Below the pieces are notes generated by a model that had not been told where the DNA came from, ran no database searches, and saw nothing but the letters and a program-made list of their open reading frames with translations. DNA of 64,000 nt. It comes from Henriciella sp. (GTDB lineage: Bacteria > Pseudomonadota > Alphaproteobacteria > Caulobacterales > Hyphomonadaceae). The stretch lies in assembly GCF_029937755.1 (NCBI RefSeq), contig NZ_JAPYPG010000002.1, positions 411,648 to 475,647 of the forward strand. Direction: 5' to 3'. Made by a program: the position numbers and the translations under genes. Positions within the stretch are counted from its first letter, which is position 1; each line of letters begins with the position of its first letter. Positions 1-7,757 of the stretch are shown here, piece after piece.

Positions 1-139
1 GGAAGATGGTATCAGGATCGTCGCCCGGCGGCGCCTGATCGCGCTCGAGGAGGGTAATCCGGCGCCCTGTCGGGGCAAGCGAGAGCGCCGTGCAAAGCCC
101 GCCAATCCCGGCGCCAATGACGAGAACCTCGTCACTCAT
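1..139 (-). CDS. FAD-dependent oxidoreductase, N-terminal part (cut by window edge)
   Basis: Only the first 46 residues are present; the rest lies beyond position 1. They carry a dinucleotide-binding Rossmann motif (VIGAGIGGL, residues 6-14) followed by a beta strand ending in an acidic residue (LLER), as in FAD-dependent monooxygenases and related flavoproteins. The start codon overlaps the stop of the upstream hydrolase in an ATGA arrangement, so it is probably translated as the last visible gene of the minus-strand operon. The substrate cannot be inferred from this fragment. Confidence 0.8.
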   Translation of the reverse strand, partial: MSDEVLVIGAGIGGLCTALSLAPTGRRITLLERDQAPPGDDPDTIF

Positions 140-1098
140 CCGTCAACCTCCTTCAGAAACTTCAGAATGATGTCGTTGACCTCTTCGGGGGCTTCCTGCT
201 GGGTCCAGTGACCGATGCCCGGGATGAGCTCATTGATCCTGAGATCGCGCACATAGGTAGGCATGGCTTGATAGGCCTCGGCAGCCATCAGGATCACCCC
301 GTCATTGGTCCCGGCGGCGAAGAAGGCCGGCTGGTCGATATGCTCCGGGGCGCCCTTGGTAAGCTCCCAGGTCAGATCGTGATTGCGGTAATAGTTGAGC
401 GGCCCGCGCATGCCCGAGCGGGTGAACTCCTGGGTATAGAATTCCAGGTCTGCCTCACTCAGCCAGCCCGGCAGCGTTTCCGGGTCCGGCAGGCTAGAGA
501 ACATGTCGTCATCGGGGCCTTTCGGCGCCAATGTGGTGAGGTCGGTCTCTCCGCCCGCCATGACCAGAAACTTCTTGAGCGCTGTGCGTATATCCGCCTC
601 GAATTCGGCTTCCGCCACACCCGGCTCGAAGAAGTAAAGCTGGTAGAAGAACTGTCCCTTGAACATCTCGCGCATGGCCGGCATCGGCTGAACCGGAGAG
701 CGCGGCATGAACGGCACCGACAGAGCACCGACCGCGCGGACCTTGTCAGGATGGTGCAAGGCGCAAGCCCAGGCTGTCGGCGCGCCCCAGTCATGGCCGA
801 TGACCACCGCCTGCTCATAACCAAGCGCCGGGATCAGGCCGATAACATCCTTGCGGACCTCAACCTGATTGTACGCCTCGATCTCTTGTGGCCTGTCGCT
901 CTTGCCATAGCCGCGCATGTCCGGTGCGACGACATGATAGCCCGCTTCTGCAAGCGGGGCGAACTGATGACGCCAAGAGTACCACGACTCCGGAAAGCCA
1001 TGCAGGAGCAGGACGAGCGGCCCTTCGCCAGCTTCGGCAATATTCAGCTCGATCCCGTTCGTTGCAACACGGCGCTGCGTAACGCCCGGCCAGCTCAT
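136..1098 (-). CDS. Alpha/beta hydrolase, epoxide hydrolase-like
   Basis: A 320-aa alpha/beta-fold hydrolase. It has the oxyanion-hole motif HGFP (about 33-36), a nucleophile elbow GHDWGAP with Asp103 as nucleophile, a later acidic residue in GTNDGV and the catalytic His in GIGHW (about 297). An Asp nucleophile is typical of soluble epoxide hydrolases and haloalkane dehalogenases, and the HGFPESW motif favours epoxide hydrolase. It overlaps its upstream neighbour by 4 nt and its downstream neighbour by 4 nt, indicating translational coupling. It probably opens an epoxide or hydrolyses a ring intermediate within the catabolic operon, but the natural substrate is unknown. Confidence 0.85.
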   Translation of the reverse strand: MSWPGVTQRRVATNGIELNIAEAGEGPLVLLLHGFPESWYSWRHQFAPLAEAGYHVVAPDMRGYGKSDRPQEIEAYNQVEVRKDVIGLIPALGYEQAVVIGHDWGAPTAWACALHHPDKVRAVGALSVPFMPRSPVQPMPAMREMFKGQFFYQLYFFEPGVAEAEFEADIRTALKKFLVMAGGETDLTTLAPKGPDDDMFSSLPDPETLPGWLSEADLEFYTQEFTRSGMRGPLNYYRNHDLTWELTKGAPEHIDQPAFFAAGTNDGVILMAAEAYQAMPTYVRDLRINELIPGIGHWTQQEAPEEVNDIILKFLKEVDG

Positions 1099-2792
1099 TC
1101 GGCCGCCACCAGCTCAGGCTGGCTTCCTTTTTCACCGGGCAGGACAGCGCCACGGGCTTCCTGGTAACCTTCCTTGGCCGACCAGGCGATGCCGCCACCG
1201 ACAATGACCGTATCGACGCCATGGGAGTCACGCACATAGCGGCTGCCATCCCCGGGTACATCCTGCACGAATTTCTCCACGCCCCGGTCAATGGTTTCCG
1301 GATCGAAGATCGCGATGTCGGCGATATAGCCCGGCTGAAGGAGCCCTCGTTCCGGAATGCCCCAGATGGAGGCGGTGTCGGAGGTGACCTTCTTCACCGC
1401 ATCCTCAAGCCGCATCGTCTTCAGGTCACGCACGAAGTGCGCGAGGAGATAGCCCGTATCGCCATAGGTCGAGAAGGAGAGAATATGCGCCCCGCCATCG
1501 CTCGCCCCGATATGCACGCGCGGGTGCTTCAGCAGGCTGACAACCTTGTCATCATTATTGTGGCCCATGCTGGCCGCCAGGAAGTGGGCGTCCAGGCCTT
1601 CCTCGAGTGAGAGGTCGATCATGGCCTCGACCGGCGTGGTGTCGCGCATTTTCGCGATCTCGCCCAGCGTCTTGCCGACATATTTCTGGTTCGCCTCGGT
1701 CTTCACCTGGCGCAGGACCAGGATCGGCCAGAGGTCATTGTAGACCTTCGCTTCCTCGATAAGGGCCTCGCGTTTCCCGGCATCCGAGAAGGTATTCATA
1801 ATATCCTCATGCGTGCCGAAGCGCATGACCCGGTACCAGCCGGGGATGCGGATGAAGAGCAGGCTCGGCACGGCAAAGGAGAATGAAATGTCGATCGGAC
1901 GTGTCTGGACTTGCGGCCAGACGCGAGCGCCGCGCGCGAACTGCTCATCGACACGGTCCATCACCTTGTCGACTGCATCGACATTGTCCGAATTCACGAA
2001 GAGCGGGGAGAAGGTCGTCGGAATGCTGTATTTGATCGACAACTCGGCCAGCTGGTCGAGCCGGGCAATGGTCAGGTCGGGATCGTAGAACTCCGGCACG
2101 ATCTGCAGCATCCGCCCATATTCGCCGAGAACCTCAGCCAGTGCCTCCACTTCCCTGGCATCGGCATAGCGGCTCGGCACGGGCTGCAGCGTCTCGTCCA
2201 TGTCGACATAGCTGGTCGACAGGCCAGCAGCGCCTGCATCGAGACATTCGCGCAGGACGTCCTGCATCTCGGCGAGTTCTTCATCGGTTGCCGTGCGTTC
2301 GGTTGCGGCATCATTCATCACCCAGAGGCGGATGACACTGTGACCGACAAGCGGCGCGACATTGATCGCCAGCCCCTTGCGAATGCGCGTGATGTATTCC
2401 GCAAACGTCTCCCAGTCCCAGACAACGCCTTCGCGGAACGCCTTGTAGGGCATTTCCTCGATCTGGTTGAACATCCCGACCAGCCGCATCCGGTGATCCG
2501 GTTTGAGAGGGGCGAGCGAGAGCGAGCAGTTGCCGGGAACAATCGTCGTCACACCGTGTGAGAGCGCAGGCTTGGCGCAGCCGTCCCAGAGTAGCTGGGC
2601 ATCAAAGTGCGTATGCGGATCAATGAAACCCGGCGCGACGATCTTGCCTTCGGCGTCAATTTCACGCGTCGCGCTTTCCGCGATGCGTCCGATGCGCGCG
2701 ATACGATTGTCCTTTACCGCGATGTCTGCGGTGTAGGCCGGCAGGCCGGAGCCGTCGACCACATTTCCCTGGCGAATGATGAGATCATACAT
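1095..2792 (-). CDS. N-acyl-D-amino-acid deacylase-type amidohydrolase
   Basis: A 565-aa amidohydrolase of the D-aminoacylase family (metal-dependent hydrolase with TIM barrel). The N-terminal beta-sandwich strand MYDLIIRQGNVVDG leads into GFIDPHTHFD with metal ligands His60 and His62. GHSVIR and the late ASDGGAHI motif supply further ligands. Many family members sit in acyl-CoA catabolic operons and act on unknown amide or cyclic substrates, so D-aminoacylase activity itself is not assured. The start overlaps the upstream 90-aa gene by 8 nt and the stop overlaps the hydrolase by 4 nt. Confidence 0.88.
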   Translation of the reverse strand: MYDLIIRQGNVVDGSGLPAYTADIAVKDNRIARIGRIAESATREIDAEGKIVAPGFIDPHTHFDAQLLWDGCAKPALSHGVTTIVPGNCSLSLAPLKPDHRMRLVGMFNQIEEMPYKAFREGVVWDWETFAEYITRIRKGLAINVAPLVGHSVIRLWVMNDAATERTATDEELAEMQDVLRECLDAGAAGLSTSYVDMDETLQPVPSRYADAREVEALAEVLGEYGRMLQIVPEFYDPDLTIARLDQLAELSIKYSIPTTFSPLFVNSDNVDAVDKVMDRVDEQFARGARVWPQVQTRPIDISFSFAVPSLLFIRIPGWYRVMRFGTHEDIMNTFSDAGKREALIEEAKVYNDLWPILVLRQVKTEANQKYVGKTLGEIAKMRDTTPVEAMIDLSLEEGLDAHFLAASMGHNNDDKVVSLLKHPRVHIGASDGGAHILSFSTYGDTGYLLAHFVRDLKTMRLEDAVKKVTSDTASIWGIPERGLLQPGYIADIAIFDPETIDRGVEKFVQDVPGDGSRYVRDSHGVDTVIVGGGIAWSAKEGYQEARGAVLPGEKGSQPELVAAE

Positions 2793-3057
2793 GCGGGGCG
2801 TTTCCTTGGTTTGAAGTTTTATTAGTCAGGTAGCGGGCAGACGATGCTGCGAGAGCGTCACGCACGAGCTCCCAGCCGAGCCCGGTCAGGGCTTCAGGGG
2901 TCTCGGTTCCGCTGGCCTCGAACAGCTTGCGGGTGGCGAACTCGTCAAGCGTCACGAGCGAGCGTCCGCCATTCTCGAATTCGAGCGTGACGATGAGTTC
3001 AGCCACGCCGTCATGCGCCGCGGCGATCTGGACATGACTGATGACCGCCCCGCTCAT
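2785..3057 (-). CDS. Conserved hypothetical small protein (90 aa)
   Basis: I do not recognise this 90-aa protein. It has an N-terminal strand-rich half (SHVQIAAAHDGVAELIVTLEFENG) and a helical C-terminal half, with no signal peptide, membrane segment or Cys pair. It overlaps its neighbours on both sides (4 nt and 8 nt), which strongly suggests it is a real gene in a coupled operon. It may be a partner of the 80-aa protein before it or of the amidohydrolase after it. Confidence 0.7.
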   Translation of the reverse strand: MSGAVISHVQIAAAHDGVAELIVTLEFENGGRSLVTLDEFATRKLFEASGTETPEALTGLGWELVRDALAASSARYLTNKTSNQGNAPHV

Positions 3058-3296
3058 GCGTCAGAGAGCGGAGGTTCGACAAAGATCACATCACTTGGCA
3101 GGACCTGATTGCCCGCGCGCGGGCTGGTCTCCGGCGCCGGGGCCCGCATGAACACATGCAGGTTCCAGCTCTGTAAATCCGAGACGGCCTTGTCTTCAGG
3201 CCGGTCAGCGAGTTCACGCCGCGCAATCGTCGCCCAGGTGTCGTCACCCGTCGGCAGAATTGATTTCCGCACAGGCGAAAGCTCGGAAACACTCAT
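3054..3296 (-). CDS. Small LysM-like protein (80 aa)
   Basis: An 80-aa protein whose layout resembles a LysM-like fold. A DDTWATIARREL segment (about 18-29) recalls the DTLWSIA start of LysM, and the later ILP/VLPSDVIFV stretch recalls the LysM end. There is no signal peptide, so it should be cytoplasmic. The start is supported by GGGAGG a few bases upstream of the ATG. It overlaps the next gene by 4 nt. A 163-bp gap separates it from the enoyl-CoA hydratase upstream, so it could have its own promoter. Fold assignment is tentative. Confidence 0.65.
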   Translation of the reverse strand: MSVSELSPVRKSILPTGDDTWATIARRELADRPEDKAVSDLQSWNLHVFMRAPAPETSPRAGNQVLPSDVIFVEPPLSDA

Positions 3297-3459
3297 AAGG
3301 ACCTCCCATCCGTTATTTTGGAGACCTTACCATGCCCGGCACCGTTTTGGAACATGTTATGATTTTTATCGTGCGGCCTGGATGGCGGTCAACCGAAAGG
3401 GACGGCCATCCTGTGGCGGCCTCTACTTGTCCGCCTGCCAGGATGGCTTGCTTGCGGCC

Positions 3460-4257
3460 TCAGGCGTCGCGGTAGACCGGCTTGCGCTTCTCGAGAAAGG
3501 CCTGCATGCCCTCCTTAACATCCTCGGTTTTCGAGCAGAGGATCTGGTTCCGGTTTTCTATCGCCATGGCCGCTTCGAGGCTGGCGGCATCCACCGCCAT
3601 GTTGAGGCCTTCCTTGGTCAGGCGAAGCCCCATCGGCGAGGTCGCCAGCATTTCGTCGACGAACACCTGTCCGGCCGCTTCCAGTTCATCATCCGGTACG
3701 ATCTGGTTGACCAGCCCGACGGCCAGCGCGCGCTCGGCATGAATGAAGCGGCCCGTCATCATCAGTTCAGAGGCGATCGTCACCCCGACCAGCCGCGGCA
3801 GGAAATAGCTCACCCCCATATCGCAGGCCGAGAGGCCCAGCTTGATGAAAGCGGCATTCATTTTCATGCTCTCGCCACCAATCCGGATATCGGACGCCAG
3901 CGCGAACGCGAACCCGCCGCCACAGGCGGGCCCCTGCACCAGTGAGATGATCGGCTGCGGGCACCGGCGCATCTTCACATAGACATCGGCAAGGTAGCCC
4001 TGAAAACCGAACCCGCCACCAAAGGGCGGCTCACCGCCGTCCTCACGTGCCTTGATATCGAGGCCGGCGCAGAAGGCCCGGCCCGCTCCCTTCATCACCA
4101 CGATACGGCAGCTACGGTCATGATAGAGTTTGCCGAAATAGTCGGCGAGTTCGCCAGCCATCTCTGTGTTGATGGCATTGAGCATGTCCGGCCTGTTCAG
4201 GGTCAGCCAGTGAACATTGCCGCGAACATCCACGTCTATTGTCTTGTAATCGTACAT
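3460..4257 (-). CDS. Enoyl-CoA hydratase/isomerase family protein
   Basis: A 265-aa crotonase-fold enzyme. It has the oxyanion-hole segment GAGRAFCAGLDIKA (about 55-68), followed by the second oxyanion region ACGGGFAFALASDIRIG. The length is normal for the family. It probably hydrates an enoyl-CoA made by the adjacent acyl-CoA dehydrogenases. It begins 11 nt after the SDR gene, consistent with one transcript. Hydratase versus isomerase or hydrolase cannot be decided by eye. Confidence 0.88.
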   Translation of the reverse strand: MYDYKTIDVDVRGNVHWLTLNRPDMLNAINTEMAGELADYFGKLYHDRSCRIVVMKGAGRAFCAGLDIKAREDGGEPPFGGGFGFQGYLADVYVKMRRCPQPIISLVQGPACGGGFAFALASDIRIGGESMKMNAAFIKLGLSACDMGVSYFLPRLVGVTIASELMMTGRFIHAERALAVGLVNQIVPDDELEAAGQVFVDEMLATSPMGLRLTKEGLNMAVDAASLEAAMAIENRNQILCSKTEDVKEGMQAFLEKRKPVYRDA

Positions 4258-4268
4258 TTCTGCGCTCC

Positions 4269-5045
4269 CTACCGGCTGCCCTGCCCGTCATCGACCCGGA
4301 TACTCGTACCGGTCACCGCATCGGAGGCCGGGCTGACCAGATAGAGCAGCGTGGAGTCGAGCTGGGCCGGGTTGCCGATCCGCTTGCGAGGGAAATGCTG
4401 AGCGATATCGCCCATCCGCTCCAGCATGCCATCCATCATTTCGGACTCGAACGCACCGGGCGCGATGGCATTGACGTTGATGTTCTTGCCGGCCCATTCG
4501 ACGGCGAGCGCTTCTGTGATGCGCACGACTGCAGCCTTCGAGACAGAATAGAGGGCAGCCCCCGCACCGGCATAATGATAGGCCGCCGAAGACGCGATGT
4601 TGACGATACGTCCCGGTTGGTCGGCTGCCATAAGCCGGCGGGCAACCTCGCAACTCAGGACAAAAGGCGCCCGGACATTGATATCGAGCACGCGGTCGAT
4701 GAGATCGATCTCCATCTTGTGCGCCCGCTGGGCATCCGGAATGCCAGCATTGTTGACGAGGATCGTGACGAGGCCGAGTTCGGCTTCAGCCTTCGCGACA
4801 GCCGCCTTCAGCTGGTCGGCATCGGTCGCGTCCATTTCCACGGCGAGGGCCTCGCCGCCTGCATCGCGAATCTCCTGCGCAATCGCTTCGAGACGGTCAC
4901 GACGCCGCGCGGCCAGCGCAACTTTCGCGCCCTGACTGGCGAGGACTTTCGCGAACCGCAGGCCGAGTCCGGACGAGGCGCCTGTCACCAAGGCCGTCTG
5001 CCCACTCAAGTCGGTCGAATTATTGGGAAGAGGATAGTCTGTCAT
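4269..5045 (-). CDS. SDR family oxidoreductase
   Basis: A 258-aa short-chain dehydrogenase/reductase. The cofactor motif is TGASSGLG (about 20-27), the structural NNAG motif lies near 100, and the catalytic YSVSK (Tyr-x-x-x-Lys) lies near residue 162. Basic residues after the first strands (AARRRDR) favour NADP(H), though this is weak evidence. It sits between the acyl-CoA dehydrogenase pair and the hydratase and overlaps the upstream dehydrogenase by 4 nt. Its role is probably oxidation of a hydroxyacyl-CoA or ring alcohol. Confidence 0.88.
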   Translation of the reverse strand: MTDYPLPNNSTDLSGQTALVTGASSGLGLRFAKVLASQGAKVALAARRRDRLEAIAQEIRDAGGEALAVEMDATDADQLKAAVAKAEAELGLVTILVNNAGIPDAQRAHKMEIDLIDRVLDINVRAPFVLSCEVARRLMAADQPGRIVNIASSAAYHYAGAGAALYSVSKAAVVRITEALAVEWAGKNINVNAIAPGAFESEMMDGMLERMGDIAQHFPRKRIGNPAQLDSTLLYLVSPASDAVTGTSIRVDDGQGSR

Positions 5046-6298
5046 TTCTTGCGCCCGCTTGTCGGAATGTCTTTGAACGGAACGTCCTTGTCCACGCGGA
5101 TATCCCCCGGAAGCCCAAGCACGCGCTCACCAATGATGTTTCGCAGGATTTCGTCGGAGCCGCCCTCGATCCGCGTCGCCGGGGAGCGCATCAGCATGGA
5201 CTGGAACCGCCCGTTCTGGGGGCTGTCCTCGTCCCACAGCACACCTGACTCGCCCTGCAGATCGAGCGCGAACATGGCGAGCTCCTGCATGGTCGCACCG
5301 GCAACAAGCTTGCCGATGGAGTTCTCCGGACCAGGCGTCTCGCCCTTCGAGAGCGCGGAGATGGCCCGCATGCCGGTATATTTCAGACCGCTCTGCTTGA
5401 CGGCAAACTGGGCGAGCTTCGATCGCACCGCGGAGTCTGCAACCGCAGGCTCGTCATCGACCTCGGCCTCCATGCAGAAGCGGAAGAGTTCAGGAAACCC
5501 GGTCGACATGCCTGACCCAATGGACAGGCGCTCATTCATCAACGTGGTGAGCGAGACCTTCCAGCCTTCACCCACAGCGCCAAGGCGCTGGTCATCCGGG
5601 ATGCGGACATCGGTAAAGTAGACCTCGTTGAAGCCCGACGCGCCATTGGCCTGCTTGATCGGCACGACTTTCACACCGGGCGAATCCATGCGCAGGAAGA
5701 ACATGGTCAGGCCCTTATGCTTGGGCACATCCGGGTCGGTCCGGGTGATGAGCAGGCCCCAGTCGGAGTTCTGGGCGCCGCTGGTCCAGATCTTCTGGCC
5801 GTTGATGATCCAGTCGCCAGACCCGTCATCGGCCTTCACGGCGCGCGTGCGCAGCCCGGCCAGGTCAGACCCGCTGGCAGGCTCGGAAAAGAGCTGGCAC
5901 CAGATCTCCTCGCCACTCGCAAGCGGTGGCAGAAGCCTCTCCTTCCACTCTTCGTTTGCCCAGGCCATCACCGTGGGACCGCACATGCCGTGGCCGATCG
6001 TGAACGGGCCGGACAGCACGGCATACGGGCCTTCCTCCTGCCCCCAGATGACACGCTCCATGGCAGACCGTGCGCCGCCACCATATTCCTTCGGCCAGTG
6101 CAGGCAGGCCCAGCCGGCTTCGGCCTTCTTCTTCTGCCAGGCCTTTCCGGCCTCGATCGGATCCTCGCTGGTCAGGCCGCTGGAGCCGAAGCTCGCGCGC
6201 TTGAGTTCAGGTTCGAGATGTTTCGGCGCATTCGCATCCAGCCAGTCGCGAACGTCCGCGCGGAAGGCTGCTTCTTCGGGTGTGTCCTGAAAGTCCAT
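5042..6298 (-). CDS. Acyl-CoA dehydrogenase (418 aa)
   Basis: A FAD-dependent acyl-CoA dehydrogenase. The N-terminal helical domain (PEEAAFRADVRDWL) leads to the FAD-binding loop FSEPASGSDLAG (about 125-137) and KIWTSGAQ, then a C-terminal helical domain with IEGGSDEILRNIIGERVLGLP. The Glu in IEGGS is at the position of the usual catalytic base. It lies directly downstream of a second, shorter acyl-CoA dehydrogenase. Adjacent pairs of this kind often form heterotetramers in steroid or side-chain catabolism. The substrate is not identifiable. Confidence 0.9.
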   Translation of the reverse strand: MDFQDTPEEAAFRADVRDWLDANAPKHLEPELKRASFGSSGLTSEDPIEAGKAWQKKKAEAGWACLHWPKEYGGGARSAMERVIWGQEEGPYAVLSGPFTIGHGMCGPTVMAWANEEWKERLLPPLASGEEIWCQLFSEPASGSDLAGLRTRAVKADDGSGDWIINGQKIWTSGAQNSDWGLLITRTDPDVPKHKGLTMFFLRMDSPGVKVVPIKQANGASGFNEVYFTDVRIPDDQRLGAVGEGWKVSLTTLMNERLSIGSGMSTGFPELFRFCMEAEVDDEPAVADSAVRSKLAQFAVKQSGLKYTGMRAISALSKGETPGPENSIGKLVAGATMQELAMFALDLQGESGVLWDEDSPQNGRFQSMLMRSPATRIEGGSDEILRNIIGERVLGLPGDIRVDKDVPFKDIPTSGRKK

Positions 6299-6312
6299 CG
6301 TCCTGTCTCCCT

Positions 6313-7434
6313 TTACGCTGCCGCGTCCACATTGCCGGCACTCATCCGCTCGATGAGCAGGCTCTCCCAGGTCGAGAGCGAGCCCAGCGCGAGCGCAAGC
6401 GCGTTCGACCGGCGGTAATAGAGGTGGCAGTCATATTCCCAGGTGAAGCCCATGCCGCCATGGGTCTGGATATTGTTCTTGGCGCAGTGCTGGAACGCCG
6501 TCGTTGCCGAGACACGCGCGGTCGCTGCGGCAACCGGCAGTTCAGCCGCGCTCGTCGCCAGCGCCCAAGCGCCGTAATAGCAGTTCGACCGGGCCAGCGT
6601 TGCGGAGACATACATGTCTGCCAGCATGTGTTTGATCGCCTGGAAAGAGCCGATCTGGCGGCCGAATGCCATCCGTTCGAGCGCATAGTCACGGGCCATT
6701 TCAAGGGCTCGATCTGCCCCGCCCAACTGTTCGAAACCGATCAGGATCGCCGCGCGGTCCATGACCTGCGACGCGATATGCCAGCCATCGCCCGCCCCGC
6801 CGATCCGGCTTGCAGGAACCCCGTCAAAACTCAGCCGCGTCTGCGCGCGCGTCGGATCTATCGACTCCAGCGCTTCGCGGCTCACGCCGTCTGCTTTCAG
6901 ATCGACAAGGCAGAGCGTCACCCCCTCGGCCTCGCGCGCCGCGACAATGGCGACATCGGCAATCGCCCCATCGGCGACAGGCGCTTTGACCCCCGTAAGC
7001 TTGCCGTTCTCGAACCGCGCGGAAACCTTTTCGGCGCGCATGCGGCCACGGCCCTCATTGAGCGCAAAACATCCGATCGCTTCGCCGGCGGCAAGCCGCG
7101 GGAGCCACTCTGATTTCTGTTCCTCTGACCCAGCCTGCATCAGACATTCCGCCGTGAGGTAGATCGAGGACGCAACGGGAACGGGCGCCAGGACGCGCCC
7201 CAACTCTTCCGCAACGACGCAAAGCTCCAGATGACCGAGCCCAACCCCGCCATACTCTTCAGGGATGGCAGCGCCCAGCACGCCGAGTTCGGCAAGCCCC
7301 CTGTACAGCCCGGCATCATGGTCCGGCTCACCCTCAAGGATGTTTCGCACCACCGAAGGTGGACAGTTTTCACCTAGAAAGCGGCGCACCTGATCGCGCA
7401 GCTGCTTCTGCTCATCCGAAAAATCGAGATTCAT
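6313..7434 (-). CDS. Acyl-CoA dehydrogenase (373 aa), first gene of operon
   Basis: A 373-aa acyl-CoA dehydrogenase family protein. The start at 7434 is chosen because GGGAGGA lies just upstream and the protein begins MNLDFSDEQKQLRDQVR, as in homologues; a longer in-frame extension to 7533 has no such support. The C-terminus carries QTHGGMGFTWEYDCHLYYRRS instead of the IEGGSDEI motif of its neighbour. This is a common difference between the two subunits of heteromeric acyl-CoA dehydrogenases. It starts the minus-strand operon, with a perfect 8-bp palindrome 31 bp upstream. Confidence 0.88.
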   Translation of the reverse strand: MNLDFSDEQKQLRDQVRRFLGENCPPSVVRNILEGEPDHDAGLYRGLAELGVLGAAIPEEYGGVGLGHLELCVVAEELGRVLAPVPVASSIYLTAECLMQAGSEEQKSEWLPRLAAGEAIGCFALNEGRGRMRAEKVSARFENGKLTGVKAPVADGAIADVAIVAAREAEGVTLCLVDLKADGVSREALESIDPTRAQTRLSFDGVPASRIGGAGDGWHIASQVMDRAAILIGFEQLGGADRALEMARDYALERMAFGRQIGSFQAIKHMLADMYVSATLARSNCYYGAWALATSAAELPVAAATARVSATTAFQHCAKNNIQTHGGMGFTWEYDCHLYYRRSNALALALGSLSTWESLLIERMSAGNVDAAA

Positions 7435-7757
7435 TCTTTTTTCCTCCCGAGCCTGCACCACAGTCACCCATGAGCCATGGGTGCATGTCAGCTCAGCCAT
7501 GTCGTTTCTGGCGTATGCCGGGAACCTTGCCACCTTGCCGCATATGTCGGCAACGATTTCCCCGCGTCACCCGCCCGGATCGCCGGAGCAGGCAGATAGT
7601 GGCCAGAATGAGCAAAGCCGGGAGGGGCCGCACCAAAAGCGACGCCCGAACCACACCGATCCGCCTTCACGCATGCAGAAAGGCAAACAAGAAATCAGAG
7701 AAGGGCTGACCGCGTGATATCCAGGCCGCCAGCCCCTAGGCACAGAAGTGTGCGGTC
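7435..7757. other. Intergenic region between operon start and PHP gene
   Basis: This 323-bp stretch has no convincing gene. It separates the start of the acyl-CoA dehydrogenase operon from the stop of the PHP gene, both on the minus strand. It should therefore hold the operon promoter and the end of the PHP transcript. The one clear structure is the palindrome listed at 7465-7483; I found no U-tailed terminator. Confidence 0.6.
7465..7483. promoter_or_regulatory. Palindromic candidate operator of the catabolic operon
   Basis: A perfect inverted repeat, CACCCATG - AGC - CATGGGTG, lies 31-49 bp upstream of the ATG at 7434. Its size and position suit binding by a dimeric repressor. No regulator gene is adjacent, so the protein is unknown. 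Confidence 0.45.

Noticed and set aside
208-1167. Long plus-strand open frame opposite the epoxide hydrolase-like gene
   Set aside because: It is a codon-bias shadow of the minus-strand gene; its product is His/Arg-rich with no family features, while the minus-strand protein has full catalytic motifs.
4239-5621. 460-aa plus-strand open frame over the SDR and acyl-CoA dehydrogenase genes
   Set aside because: Low-complexity composition and no motifs; it spans two clearly real minus-strand genes.
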